64,000 nt of DNA from positions 2,604,001 through 2,668,000 of the forward strand of contig CP094668.1 in assembly GCA_022836915.1 (NCBI GenBank). Direction: 5' to 3'. Shown in pieces: positions 1 through 9,299 of the stretch (the first letter of the stretch is position 1; every line of letters begins with the position of its first letter). The DNA is from Paenibacillus sp. OVF10 (lineage in GTDB: Bacteria > Bacillota > Bacilli > Paenibacillales > Paenibacillaceae). Made by a program: the position numbers and the translations under genes. Under the pieces are notes generated by a model. The model worked only from the letters and a program-made list of their open reading frames with translations, did no database searches and was not told where the DNA came from.

Positions 1-1
1 G

Positions 2-187
2 CAATTCCTGAATGATGAAGTACGTCTGAATGAAGAAGCACAGCAAATCCGCAGCTATCTGCTGATTACATCCTATGTATCTGCCGCTATGGAGCACGAG
101 ATTGCACGTCTGCACGAACAAGGACATCGTGTAACGATTCTCCCGGTAGAGGACGTGAAGGGTAATACAAAGGCGGTGAGTGCATGA
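2..187 (+). CDS. DUF58-like protein, C-terminal fragment
   Basis: The window opens inside a gene; 61 codons in the frame starting at base 2 run to a TGA at 185-187. The tail has alternating hydrophobic strands and a helix (SYLLITSYVSAAMEHEIARL, then GHRVTILPVEDV), as at the end of the vWA-like fold of DUF58 proteins. These usually sit beside MoxR ATPases and large membrane proteins. The stop overlaps the next ATG (ATGA at 184-187), so the two genes are translationally coupled. The family call rests on this short tail and on the neighbour, so it is tentative. Confidence 0.5.
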   Translation, partial: QFLNDEVRLNEEAQQIRSYLLITSYVSAAMEHEIARLHEQGHRVTILPVEDVKGNTKAVSA

Positions 188-1496
188 GGAACAGACCGGT
201 AGCGACGACCAAAGGACTCATAGCAATGCTTGCCGTCTTGATGGCTGGCATCTACCTTTTTCCGATATTTACGCTTGCTTCATTCTACGCAATGGAACAT
301 TTGCCGTTCACATTATTCATCCTGGTCATTCTTGTAGGTTGGTTAGGACAGTTCATTCAACATAAAATTCCAGGTTTTAGCGAGAAGAGTACATTCATTC
401 GTGGAGTAACGGCACTCGTCATAGGATTTCTCTTTGCACTCGTTGTTGGGATGAGCCTCATTCTCCCGTTGCCGGATATCATCACATTGGTACTGTGTGG
501 AGTCATCTCGGCTTATGCAGGTCTGACCTTCCAGCCAGTCTTTCATTCTGTGTTGTTATGGCGCTTGCAGATTATGGGTGTAATCAGTGCGATCGTGCTT
601 ATGATTGCTTCGAACTCGTTAGAATTCATGCAGCCGATACGAACCTACACCCTATGGATTTATATTGCGGGAGTGATCAGCTTTGCCTTTTGGCTGGTTG
701 GACGATATATGCTGCAACTGGATCAGGCAATACTCAATGACGGCAAGAGAAGATTGGTATTAAGAGATTTTGCACGTGCGAATCATCAGCGGTTCATGTG
801 GATGTTTATTGTTATCGTCGCGATTGGTGCTTTCCCAAGTCTGGCTGCCTGGCTGGGACCGCTACGTGATCGCTTGCTCGCATGGATCAGGGGATGGTTT
901 GGTCCGATTTCCGGCGAGGAGCCACGATTACCAATGGACAACCCCAATCAGCAGTTAAATATACCGAATGACTGGAGAGAGCCGCCATCCGAGCCCTCAG
1001 TCTTCTGGAACATCCTCGGATGGGTAGTGATGTGTGCTGTAGCAGGAGCAATCCTGTGGCTGCTTCTGAGGTTGGGTCAAAAAACGATAAACAGACTTAT
1101 GGACCGATTCAAGGGGATGTTACAACCCGGTGAAAAGAAGGCGGAACCACGGACGGAGTATATCGATGTCAGTGAGACGCTTGATGCGCCAGCAAAAGTC
1201 CGAAAGAATTGGTTTCGGAAGAAAGAAGCGCCCCTGCACAGGATGCCGAACGTGTTCGGTATTACTATCGGACTTGGATTGAAAAAGCAGCTCATCGAGG
1301 CGTGGTAATACAGGGGACGCATACTCCGCTGGAGGCTGCACAGACCATTATTCAGAATGGTGTGAAGGTAGAAGAAGATGAGCTGTCTGCGAGACTGCCA
1401 GATGCGTATAATGCCGTTCGTTATGGAGAGAAAGCTCCCGATCGTTCCGATATGGTTGAGATTGACCGAATCTGGAGATCTTATCGAAGTAAATAA
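184..1496 (+). CDS. Multi-pass membrane protein with C-terminal DUF4129 domain (frameshifted)
   Basis: About 437 residues once one frameshift is repaired. About six hydrophobic segments fill residues 10-215. A Pro-rich loop follows, then another membrane helix near 280-300, then a cytoplasmic C-terminal domain with ERVRYYYRTW and LPDAYNAVRYGE, typical of DUF4129. This family often carries a transglutaminase core between the membrane region and DUF4129; I see none here. The frame breaks at the C4 run 1231-1234. One extra C joins the upstream frame (ending at 1308) to the downstream frame that ends at 1496. Coupled by a 4-base overlap to the DUF58-like gene. Function unknown, probably envelope-associated. 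Confidence 0.7.
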
Positions 1497-1579
1497 GTCC
1501 GGAATCCCTTTACTTTTCTTGTCACGTTCAAGTATCATGAGAGGAATACACAAGTTGGTCAGAAAAGGAGCAGACATTA

Positions 1580-2535
1580 ATGAAGACAAATCATTGCAAA
1601 ATTGTAGATTGTACGATCCGTGATGGCGGATTGGTGAATAATTGGGACTTTAGCGTGGACTTTGTTCAACAGCTGTATGCTGGATTGAATGAAGCTGGCG
1701 TTGATTATATGGAAATTGGATATAAGAACTCTCCGAAGTTGCTTAAAGGTGCCGAGGAAGCAGGACCATGGCGTTTCCTGAACGATGATTTCCTGCGTAA
1801 AGTTATTCCTCAAAAGGAAATACCAAACTGTCTGCTCTGGTTGACGTAGGTCGTGTGGACGAAAATGATATCTTGCCTCGCAGTGAGAGCATGCTGGATC
1901 TGATCCGGGTTGCCTGCTACAGCAAAGATGTGGACAAGGCACTTGCTCTGGTTCAAACATTCCATGATCGTGGATATGAAACTACACTTAATATTATGGC
2001 ACTCTCCAATGTTATGGAGAATGAGTTGCTGGAAGCATTTGAATTGATCAAAGAAAGTGCTGTGGATGTTGTTTACATTGTAGACTCCTACGGTAGCTTG
2101 GACCATAATGATGTGAAATACCTGGTAGAGAAGTTCAAGACTCACTTGCCTAACAAGCGTCTTGGTGTTCACACACATAATAATATGCAGCTTGCGTTTT
2201 CTAACACATTGGTTGCGGCAGAACTTGGCGTCGAACTGCTTGATGCTTCTGTGTATGGCATGGGACGTGCGGCAGGAAACTGTCCAACCGAATTGCTCGT
2301 AGCTCATCTGAAAGGAACGAAATACAATCTGCGTCCAGTACTTGGTGTATTGGAACAGCTGATGGTTCCACTGAGAGAAAAAGAAGAATGGGGTTACATT
2401 CTGCCTTACATGATTACAGGTGCGTTGGACGAGCATCCACGTTCAGCGATGGCGATTCGCTCATCGGAAGACAAGGATAAGGTTGTTGATTTTTATGATA
2501 AATTAACAACACCAGAAGTGAATTTTGATAAGTAA
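1580..2535 (+). CDS. HMGL-like aldolase catalytic domain protein (frameshifted)
   Basis: A TIM-barrel aldolase of the HMG-CoA lyase / 4-hydroxy-2-oxovalerate aldolase superfamily, about 318 residues. It shows the N-terminal metal and substrate motif VDCTIRDGG, the strand NIMALSNV, the loop VYIVDSYG, and the C-terminal metal-binding GVHTHNN followed by LDASVYGMGRAAGNCPTE. The ATG at 1580 follows a clear AAAGGAG. The frame is lost at the A4 run 1812-1815. One extra A reads PQKGNTKLSALVDVGRVDEN and joins both halves. No partner dehydrogenase lies nearby, so the substrate is unknown. Confidence 0.8.
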
Positions 2536-2564
2536 TATAGTCTGAAATACAGTTGTAAAATAGG

Positions 2565-2601
2565 AAAACATGGACTCTAAATGGAGATCCATGTTTTTTT
2601 A
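2565..2601 (+). terminator. Rho-independent terminator after the aldolase gene
   Basis: Stem AACATGG/CCATGTT with an inner CTC/GAG helix, followed by a run of T. Confidence 0.8.
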
Positions 2602-2823
2602 GTTCTTAATGCCTTGTTTTTCTCTATATTTATGAATAAATATTCCTAGGAGTAACTATTTTTTAGTTCACGTATACAAAATTAAATGTTATTATGTACC
2701 AGATAGCATGTGTATGCATGTGAATTGAACGTTGGTTAATATTTTTTTGTCGAATCGTGTAGTAAGTTGTTAGGTTTGGTTAATGTAATTCAGGATAGGT
2801 GATCCCGGGAAGGAAAACACGGC

Positions 2824-4950
2824 ATGAAGGTTAATCTGCAAGATCAGAGAAAAATAAGTTGGGTCGCTGTGTGCGGCTTATTGTGTTTCCTCGCAAGTCA
2901 ATGGTTTCGTTCTTCTTCAAGCTCTGATCTGATCATATCGGGTTACCCGGTTTTGACACTCTTGGGTGGATTCGCTGCGGCAGCGGCTTGTATCGGCATC
3001 TACAATCAAAGCTGGTTGTTTCGGACACAGAAGCTAACTCTTCGGAGGACATTATTGACAACACTCTTTTTATTGATTGGTCTGTTTGAACTGGTTCATA
3101 TTGTTTCATTTGCAGAAGAGATTCCTAATGGAGCCATGATGGAATCGGAGTTCTCCTTAATGATGTCAACCATGGGATCTTTGGTATGTTCCGTAGGTTT
3201 ACTGCTCGTGTATACCTTAAATGAGAAAGAAATTGCATTACCACGCAAATTCTTACTGTTCAGTGGGACATTGGGTACCTTTGTTATTTTGTACATACTG
3301 GCTATCCAGGAATGGAGCATGTTACCAAGTATGCTTGATGGGGAAGTGCTTGGTGGTATCTTCACCCGAGTTCATTTTATGGTCGGATTGCTCTATGGCA
3401 TTATTGCAGTTCTTTTGTTTGTGCAGTGGAAAAAAACCAAAGATGGTGATCTACCAACCATTCTATGTGGCATTCTGTGTTTCTTTTTTGGTGAATGTTA
3501 TTTTGTTTCAGCAACTGGGGTGAACGATCTCAATTTGCTGTTAGGATTGCTGAGTAATTGCATGGCGTATTTTTTCATTCAAAAAGGCCTATATACGTCC
3601 GTTGTGGACACACCTTTCCTGCAACAGCAGGTCGCGGAAGCCAAGATGAACTATATTGCTCATCATGATGATGTAACGGGACTTCCCAACCGTCGTCGCC
3701 TTTCCCAGCGGTTGAAAAAGATGATGGATGATGCCGTGGTGCAGGAACAGCTTGTTGGTGTATTGGTCCTGAATATTAATCGGTTCAAAACCATTAATGA
3801 TTCGCTCGGACAGCAAGCAGCTAATCGGGTTTTGCGTCAGGTAGGTCAACGACTGAAACATTTGTCACTTCCAGGAGAAGAAGTCTTTGGATTGGGAAGA
3901 GATGAGTTTGCATTAACGATGAAAGATTTCAGTTCAACCGATACAGCGTTGCGTCGGACAAGATCCATTTTGCAACTTTTTGAGAAGCCCGTCTTGGTTG
4001 ATGGCAATGAGTATCATCTTACACTTGGAATCGGGATGGCCATTTTCCCACATGATGGGGAGTCACCACTGGAGATTATTCAGAATGCAGATACGGCTTT
4101 GCACAGTGCCAAGGAACAAGGAATGGAACTGAATCGTTTTGCCCATGCGATGCAGATGAAGGCACAGGAGCGCTTGCAGCTTGAGAATGATCTGCGCAAG
4201 GCGTTGGATCGAGGTCAGTTTTACTTGGTCTACCAGCCGCAGGTTAATCTGCAAAGTGGGCTAATCGTTGGCATGGAAGCCTTGGTGCGTTGGCAGCATC
4301 CGCAGCGAGGCTCGGTATCTCCGGCGGAATTTATTCCTCTGGCTGAAGAGAGTGGGCTCATTGTGCCACTTGGCGAATGGGTGCTTCGTGAAGCGTGTGC
4401 ACAGAACAAACAGTGGCAGGAAGCCGGTTATCGTAAACTGTGTGTTTCGGTGAATCTGTCGATGAGACAATTCAGGCACTCCCATTTGTTGGACAATATC
4501 AATGGCATTCTCAAAGAGACGGGACTAGAGCCTGTATGGCTTGAACTGGAGATTACAGAGAGCATGACATTTGATAAAGACCGGTCATTCGAACAATTGC
4601 GCAAAATCAAAGAAATTGGTGTGCATATCAGTATTGATGATTTTGGAACGGGATACAGCTCGTTGCACTATCTGAAGGATCTGCCGATTGATCGGCTCAA
4701 GATTGACCGTTCATTTGTGAATGAAGTCATGGAAGACAGCAATAACGCCGCGATTGTATCTACCATCACTTCAATGGCGCATCATTTACAGCTGAAAGTC
4801 ACAGCTGAGGGCGTGGAGAACGAAGATCAGATGGTCTTTCTTCGCAATCAACACTGTCACGAGGCACAGGGTTATTTCTTCAGTAAACCGATTAAAGCCG
4901 CTGAATTTGAAAAGCAGTTTTTGAGAGATGTGGATAAGCCTACAGGATAG
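2824..4950 (+). CDS. Membrane-anchored GGDEF-EAL protein with degenerate GGDEF motif
   Basis: 708 residues. About seven hydrophobic helices occupy residues 12-260 (MASE-type sensor). A GGDEF fold begins near HHDDVTGLPNRRRL, and an EAL domain runs from about 450 to 700. The GGDEF signature reads GRDEF (about 359-363), with Arg at an essential Gly, and no RxxD inhibitory site precedes it. The EAL domain keeps GMEALVRW, VNLSMRQF, ELEITES, DDFGTGYSSL, AEGVE and QGYFFSKP, so it should hydrolyse cyclic di-GMP. The cyclase half is more likely regulatory. The start follows GGGAAGG. The frame is intact and the gene is monocistronic, with terminators on both sides. Confidence 0.9.
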   Translation: MKVNLQDQRKISWVAVCGLLCFLASQWFRSSSSSDLIISGYPVLTLLGGFAAAAACIGIYNQSWLFRTQKLTLRRTLLTTLFLLIGLFELVHIVSFAEEIPNGAMMESEFSLMMSTMGSLVCSVGLLLVYTLNEKEIALPRKFLLFSGTLGTFVILYILAIQEWSMLPSMLDGEVLGGIFTRVHFMVGLLYGIIAVLLFVQWKKTKDGDLPTILCGILCFFFGECYFVSATGVNDLNLLLGLLSNCMAYFFIQKGLYTSVVDTPFLQQQVAEAKMNYIAHHDDVTGLPNRRRLSQRLKKMMDDAVVQEQLVGVLVLNINRFKTINDSLGQQAANRVLRQVGQRLKHLSLPGEEVFGLGRDEFALTMKDFSSTDTALRRTRSILQLFEKPVLVDGNEYHLTLGIGMAIFPHDGESPLEIIQNADTALHSAKEQGMELNRFAHAMQMKAQERLQLENDLRKALDRGQFYLVYQPQVNLQSGLIVGMEALVRWQHPQRGSVSPAEFIPLAEESGLIVPLGEWVLREACAQNKQWQEAGYRKLCVSVNLSMRQFRHSHLLDNINGILKETGLEPVWLELEITESMTFDKDRSFEQLRKIKEIGVHISIDDFGTGYSSLHYLKDLPIDRLKIDRSFVNEVMEDSNNAAIVSTITSMAHHLQLKVTAEGVENEDQMVFLRNQHCHEAQGYFFSKPIKAAEFEKQFLRDVDKPTG

Positions 4951-4955
4951 GGAAC

Positions 4956-4986
4956 AGCGGGGGCGCGAGGGTGCTCCTGCTTTTTT
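4956..4986 (+). terminator. Terminator after the GGDEF-EAL gene
   Basis: Ten-pair stem AGCGGGGGCG/TGCTCCTGCT (with G-T pairs) followed by T6. Confidence 0.75.
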
Positions 4987-5021
4987 GATGGATGCGTAAT
5001 GAAAAAAATGGGAAATATGAC

Positions 5022-5050
5022 TTGCATGCTATAGAGGATCATGGTATATT
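5022..5050 (+). promoter_or_regulatory. Candidate promoter for tRNA-Gly
   Basis: TTGCAT (5022-5027), 17-base spacer, TATATT (5045-5050), 59 bases before the tRNA. Confidence 0.5.
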
Positions 5051-5109
5051 ATTATTTGTAAAATCACTGTTAAATTCCTAAGGAACTTAACAATAAAATC
5101 TTCAATCAT

Positions 5110-5180
5110 GCGGGTGTAGTTCAATGGTAGAACTTTAGCCTTCCAAGCTAATAGCGTGGGTTCGATTCCCATCACCCGCT
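5110..5180 (+). tRNA. tRNA-Gly (TCC)
   Basis: 71 nt cloverleaf. The acceptor GCGGGTG pairs with CACCCGC. The D arm is GTTCAATGGTAGAAC. The anticodon stem TTAGC/GCTAA encloses the loop CTTCCAA, with anticodon TCC. The T arm is GTGGG-TTCGATT-CCCAT. The discriminator base is T and the CCA end is not encoded, so CCA must be added enzymatically. Confidence 0.95.
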
Positions 5181-5197
5181 TAACGAAGCAGTACCGG

Positions 5198-5223
5198 AGT
5201 CCTTGCGATGCAAGGACTTTTTT
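5198..5223 (+). terminator. Terminator after tRNA-Gly
   Basis: Perfect 9-bp stem AGTCCTTGC/GCAAGGACT with loop GAT, followed by T-rich sequence. Confidence 0.9.
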
Positions 5224-5323
5224 ATTGCGCTAAAGGAAATCCCGTGGTAACAGCGAGCAGAAGGTTGTTCTGTTTTCGTAGTGGCCAGTAAGTAAGTATT
5301 CTTTAGTTTAATTTATATACCCT

Positions 5324-5351
5324 TTGCTTTTTTACAATGATCTGGTACAAT
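5324..5351 (+). promoter_or_regulatory. Promoter of the ABC-F leader
   Basis: TTGCTT (5324-5329), 16 bases, then TACAAT (5346-5351) preceded by TG at the extended -10 position. The predicted transcript carries about 340 bases of leader before the ABC-F start codon. Confidence 0.6.
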
Positions 5352-5490
5352 AACGGAGAAATTGATACTACACATGAATGAGAGGTAACCATACGTCCCA
5401 TGAAGTAAAACACATGAATTGAACCCCAGTTAACTGCAGACGGTTTTATAACGCAGTCAGCCAGAGCGGCTGAGCAATGAGGGGATTCGT

Positions 5491-5595
5491 GTGTCCAAAT
5501 TCAGCTATGGGAAAAGGTATGGAACAAGTAAGCCTCGAAGGTTTACGTGTACCCTGTGTTTGGGGTTTCTTTGTTCATGCCGTAGCTTACCTTAG
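5491..5595 (+). CDS. Putative 34-residue leader peptide upstream of the ABC-F gene
   Basis: A GTG start at 5491 lies six bases after AGGGG (5480-5484). It opens a 34-codon frame rich in Lys, Arg and Cys (begins MSKFSYGKRYG, ends CRSLP), stopping 37 bases before the terminator at 5633. A second frame from GTG 5489 runs 45 codons to 5626 and has a similar RBS distance, so the true frame is uncertain. Antibiotic-resistance ABC-F genes are often controlled by ribosome stalling on a leader ORF that opens a downstream terminator. This layout fits that scheme, but translation is not shown. Confidence 0.4.
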   Translation: MSKFSYGKRYGTSKPRRFTCTLCLGFLCSCRSLP

Positions 5596-5632
5596 ATCTG
5601 TCTTTGAATGCTTGATCCAACCCTGAATTGCC

Positions 5633-5662
5633 AAACCGCCGGCTGATGCCAGCGGTTTTTTT
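5633..5662 (+). terminator. Terminator/attenuator in the ABC-F leader
   Basis: Stem AAACCGCcGGC/GCCaGCGGTTT, loop TGAT, followed by T7. It sits between the promoter at 5324-5351 and the ABC-F ATG at 5698, so read-through must be controlled or leaky. Confidence 0.8.
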
Positions 5663-5697
5663 GTTCAGCAAAAAGGATGCAGGAAGGATGAGGCCTC

Positions 5698-7588
5698 ATG
5701 ATGACATTGGTACGCTTACATGAAGTATCAAAAGAGTGGAACGGTAATGAATTGTTTACAGGATTGAATTTGGAGATTAATGAGGGCGAACAACTCGCCA
5801 TTTTGGGTCGAAACGGATGTGGCAAGACAACGTTGTTACGCATCATTTTGGGTGAGGAGCATGGTGGCGGACGGATAGAACGTCATATCCCTCAGCAGGA
5901 ATGGGGGTTCATGCGCCAGCGCTCGGAGATTGAGGCCGGGATGAATGTACTGGATGCGGTCCGGCGTGAGAGCGGTCAGATCTATGAAGTAAAACGGAAC
6001 TTGGAAGAACTGGAACAACGTCTGAGCATCAGCACTGAAGCGGATGAAGAACTGCTTGCAGCTTATACACAGGTGATGGAGCAATATGAACAGTTGAACG
6101 GTTATATGTGGGAGACTGAGGTAGAGAAAGTACTGACTCGCCTTGGATTATCCGCAGAGCATTGGAATAGACCCTATCATTCTTTGAGCGGTGGACAAAA
6201 AACAAAGGCTCGTTTGGCGGGGCTGCTTGTCAGTAAACCCAAATTCCTGATCCTGGATGAACCGACGAATCATCTGGATGAGGAAGCATGCGCTGGCTTG
6301 AAGAGTGGTTATCCTCATATGAAGGTACGCTGTTATTTGTATCACACGATCGTACGTTTATTGATCAGGTAGCAACAGGCGTCATTGAGTTCAGTCCAGA
6401 TGCCCTGACCAAATACAAGGGCGGATACTCCGACTACAAGATCCACAAAGAGCGTGAATTACGCGAACAGGAAACGATCTACCGCAGGCAGGAATTGGAA
6501 CGTAAGGCGCTGGAAGAAACGATTCGAAATTATCAGGAATGGTTCCATAAAGCGCATAATTCGGCAACCGATGTGGAGGTGAAGATCACCCAGAGCTTCT
6601 ACAAGGCCAAAGCCAACAAAAATATTTCACGATACCATGCGAAACAAAAACAGCTGGAACGTTTGGAGCGGGAACGGGTGGATAAACCTCGTGAAGCTGC
6701 AAAATTGAACATGGAATTACAGATGAATCCACTGGCTGCACGCCAGCTGCTTGCGCTGGAAGAGGTGAGTTTTTCATATACGGGAGACAAACTATTGCTG
6801 CGGGATCTTCGGATTACTTTGGAACGTGGAGATCGGCTTGCTGTACGGGGTCCTAATGGAACGGGCAAGACAACACTGTTGAAGTTGATGATTGGTGAAC
6901 TGGAACCTTTGCAAGGCAAGGTCACACGGCATCCACAGCTGAAAATCGGTTACTTTTCACAGGAGCTGGAAGGGCTTCCCGAAAATCTGACGTTGCTGGA
7001 CAGCTTGCTTACCCTTCCATCCATGACACAAAGTGCGGCACGTACCATTCTGGGATGTTTCCTTTTTCCAGAGATGATGTGTTCAAGCACATTGGGGATT
7101 TGAGCATGGGGGAAAAGTGCAGAGTGGCATTTCTGAGACTGTATTTTGGCGGAGCAAATCTGCTGGTGCTGGACGAACCGACAAACTACCTAGACATCGA
7201 TACCCAGGAAGTCATGGAGAATGTATTAAAACAGGCTTCAGGTGCTTTGGTGCTTGTATCCCATGACCGGATGCTGACGAAGTCACTCGCGAATCGGTTA
7301 TGCGATCTGGAGACTGGTGGCACAGCAACTCTGTTTGAAGGAGGTGTGTCGGATTGGGAGCAGTCCACCAAACTTCGGGAGGTGGCGCTGGAGACCCGTG
7401 AATCCGATGATGAGCGGTTACGATTGGAGATGCGACTATCGGAGTTGCTGTCTCCTGTAAGCACTGCTGGAAAAGACAGTCTGACACAGCCCGAGCATTC
7501 GAATGAGCGAGCAGTCGAGGCAGCTGAGATTCGCGAAATCCAGCAGCGCCTGAAACAATTGAAAGATAAGGGTGCAAGCATAAATTAG
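5698..7588 (+). CDS. ABC-F family ATPase (two frameshifts)
   Basis: About 630 residues after repair, with two ABC ATPase domains and no membrane segments, the plan of ABC-F ribosome-acting proteins (translation factors or antibiotic-protection proteins). Domain 1: Walker A GRNGCGKTT (about residue 38), signature LSGGQ, Walker B LILDEPTNHLD. A charged linker follows with KAHNSATDVEVKITQSFYKA. Domain 2: Walker A GPNGTGKTT (about 384), signature LSMGEK, Walker B LVLDEPTNYLD and VSHDRM. The C-terminus is a charged coiled coil. Frames break at 6288 (GCATGC, one A missing, restoring EEAMRWLEEW) and at the T5 run 7063-7067 (one T missing). The attenuator-like leader favours an inducible ribosome-protection role, but the subgroup cannot be assigned by eye. 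Confidence 0.85.
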
Positions 7589-7600
7589 AACATGGACGGC

Positions 7601-7629
7601 TTGCTATTTCGAACTATTTTGCATATAAT
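7601..7629 (+). promoter_or_regulatory. Promoter of the pheST leader
   Basis: TTGCTA (7601-7606), 17 bases, TATAAT (7624-7629). Transcription would start near 7636. Confidence 0.75.
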
Positions 7630-7635
7630 TATGAA

Positions 7636-8146
7636 CGATCATCGATGATTACATCGATATGGGTATGTGTTCAAAAAGATCGGTTTTCAGTACCAAGAAG
7701 ATGGGATGAAGATAGAAATGGAGTAGCGGAGCGTAGGGAAAACTACGTGAGCAACGGACATTTCGGCTGAATGCCATATTCGATGCTGATGATGCCGCCA
7801 GGCATCATTCGTAATCAAAAGCGGACTTTTTGACAACCTCTAGAGGTTTAACTAACAAGCAAACGTGATGATGGAGACAAGTAAGCAGTGCCTCTGGACA
7901 GGAGGAAGCGCCGTAGATTGAGAGCGTTTCTGTAGAACAAGGCTGCCGAAATTCACTCCGAAGCGGTTCCCTGAACCTGTTTTTGTGCAGACACAGAGGC
8001 AACAGTAGGGGCAAACGGTTAACGGTCGTTATTCCGTACAAAGTGAGACAGAACCAGTTGCAGGCCAGAAGGCCACGCAGCAATGGATGTCTAACAAGGG
8101 TGGTACCACGGTCTTTTCGTCCCTTCAGGGAGAGAAGGCCTTTTTT
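7636..8146 (+). promoter_or_regulatory. T-box riboswitch controlling pheST
   Basis: A long structured leader that senses uncharged tRNA-Phe. The T-box antiterminator sequence AAGGGTGGTACCACGG lies at 8096-8111. It is followed by the terminator stem beginning GGTCTT at 8110 and closing GAAGGCC plus T6 (8134-8146). The purine-rich stem I region starts around 7705. A TTC triplet in ACATTTCGG (about 7758-7766) is the candidate Phe specifier. The 5' boundary is inferred from the promoter. Confidence 0.9.
8110..8146 (+). terminator. Conditional terminator of the pheST T-box
   Basis: The stem GGTCTTTTCGTCCCT pairs imperfectly with AGGGAGAGAAGGCC, followed by T6. It is mutually exclusive with the T-box antiterminator. 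Confidence 0.85.
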
Positions 8147-8181
8147 GTTGCAAAAACACCACAAAAAGGGGGCAATTACAC

Positions 8182-9216
8182 ATGAAAGAACGTTTAGAGG
8201 CATTGAAGATCGAAGCGCTGGAGCAGTTGTCTGGTGTGAATGATCCGCAGACGCTCGGTGATCTGCGTGTAAAGTATTTGGGGAAAAAGGGTGCATTGAC
8301 TGAGATTTTGCGCGGAATGGGTGCGCTTAGTGCAGAGGAACGTCCAGTTATTGGTCAAGTAGCCAACGATGTTCGGGCTGCCATTGAGGAAGTCATCGAC
8401 AGCAAACAGGATCAGTTCCAGAAGGAAGAGACAGCGAAGCGTCTGCAATCCGAGAAAATTGATGTGACTCTGCCAGGACGTCGTGGACGTCAAGGTGGAC
8501 TGCATCCACTGACCAAAGTGGTACAGGAAATCGAAGATATTTTCATCGGTATGGGATACCGCGTTGCGGAAGGTCCTGAAGTCGAAATGGATTATTACAA
8601 CTTTGAAGCATTGAATCTGCCGAAGAATCACCCGGCGCGCGATATGCAGGATTCCTTCTATGTTACAGAAGACTTGTTGATGCGTACCCATACATCTCCG
8701 GTTCAAGTACGTACCATGCAGAGCATGAAGGGCGAAGTGCCTGTCAAAGTCATCTGCCCAGGTAAAGTATACCGCCGTGATGATGACGATGCGACGCACT
8801 CTTTTCAATTCAACCAGGTTGAAGGATTGGTCATTAGCGAAAACATTCGTATGAGCGATCTGAAAGGAACCCTGCTGCAATTCGTGCGCGAAATGTTCGG
8901 TTCCCACACAGAAATTCGTCTGCGTCCAAGCTTCTTCCCTTTCACAGAGCCAAGTGCGGAAGTGGATGTAACTTGTGTACAATGTGGCGGCAGCGGCTGT
9001 CGCGTATGTAAGCAAACAGGCTGGCTTGAAATTTTGGGCGGCGGTATGGTTCACCCGAAAGTACTGGAAATGGGTGGATACGATCCGGAGAAATACAGTG
9101 GTTTTGCATTTGGTATGGGCGTAGAACGTATTGCCATGCTGAAGTATGGTGTCGATGATATCCGTCACTTCTACAACAGTGATCTGACCTTCCTGAAGCA
9201 ATTCGGACGGCTGTAA
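8182..9216 (+). CDS. pheS: Phenylalanyl-tRNA synthetase alpha subunit
   Basis: 344 residues, the usual bacterial PheS length; charges tRNA-Phe as an alpha2beta2 complex with PheT. An N-terminal coiled-coil (1-85) is followed by the class II catalytic core: motif 2 region [18 protein letters not shown], the Phe-pocket segment [11 protein letters not shown], and C-terminal motif 3 [17 protein letters not shown]. The ATG follows AAAGGGGG. pheT starts 83 bases downstream. Expression is set by the T-box upstream. Intact frame. Confidence 0.97.
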   Translation: MKERLEALKIEALEQLSGVNDPQTLGDLRVKYLGKKGALTEILRGMGALSAEERPVIGQVANDVRAAIEEVIDSKQDQFQKEETAKRLQSEKIDVTLPGRRGRQGGLHPLTKVVQEIEDIFIGMGYRVAEGPEVEMDYYNFEALNLPKNHPARDMQDSFYVTEDLLMRTHTSPVQVRTMQSMKGEVPVKVICPGKVYRRDDDDATHSFQFNQVEGLVISENIRMSDLKGTLLQFVREMFGSHTEIRLRPSFFPFTEPSAEVDVTCVQCGGSGCRVCKQTGWLEILGGGMVHPKVLEMGGYDPEKYSGFAFGMGVERIAMLKYGVDDIRHFYNSDLTFLKQFGRL

Positions 9217-9299
9217 CTTTACAATAAATAGATTAACGTATATAGAGCAAGCGTTATGAACCGGGAATACCAATTTATAGATGAAGGAAGTGAACGTCC

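Noticed and set aside
5358..5662. 6S RNA or another housekeeping RNA in the ABC-F leader
   Set aside because: No tmRNA, SRP or RNase P signature and no clear long 6S-like rod. A regulatory leader explains the promoter, small ORF and terminator better.
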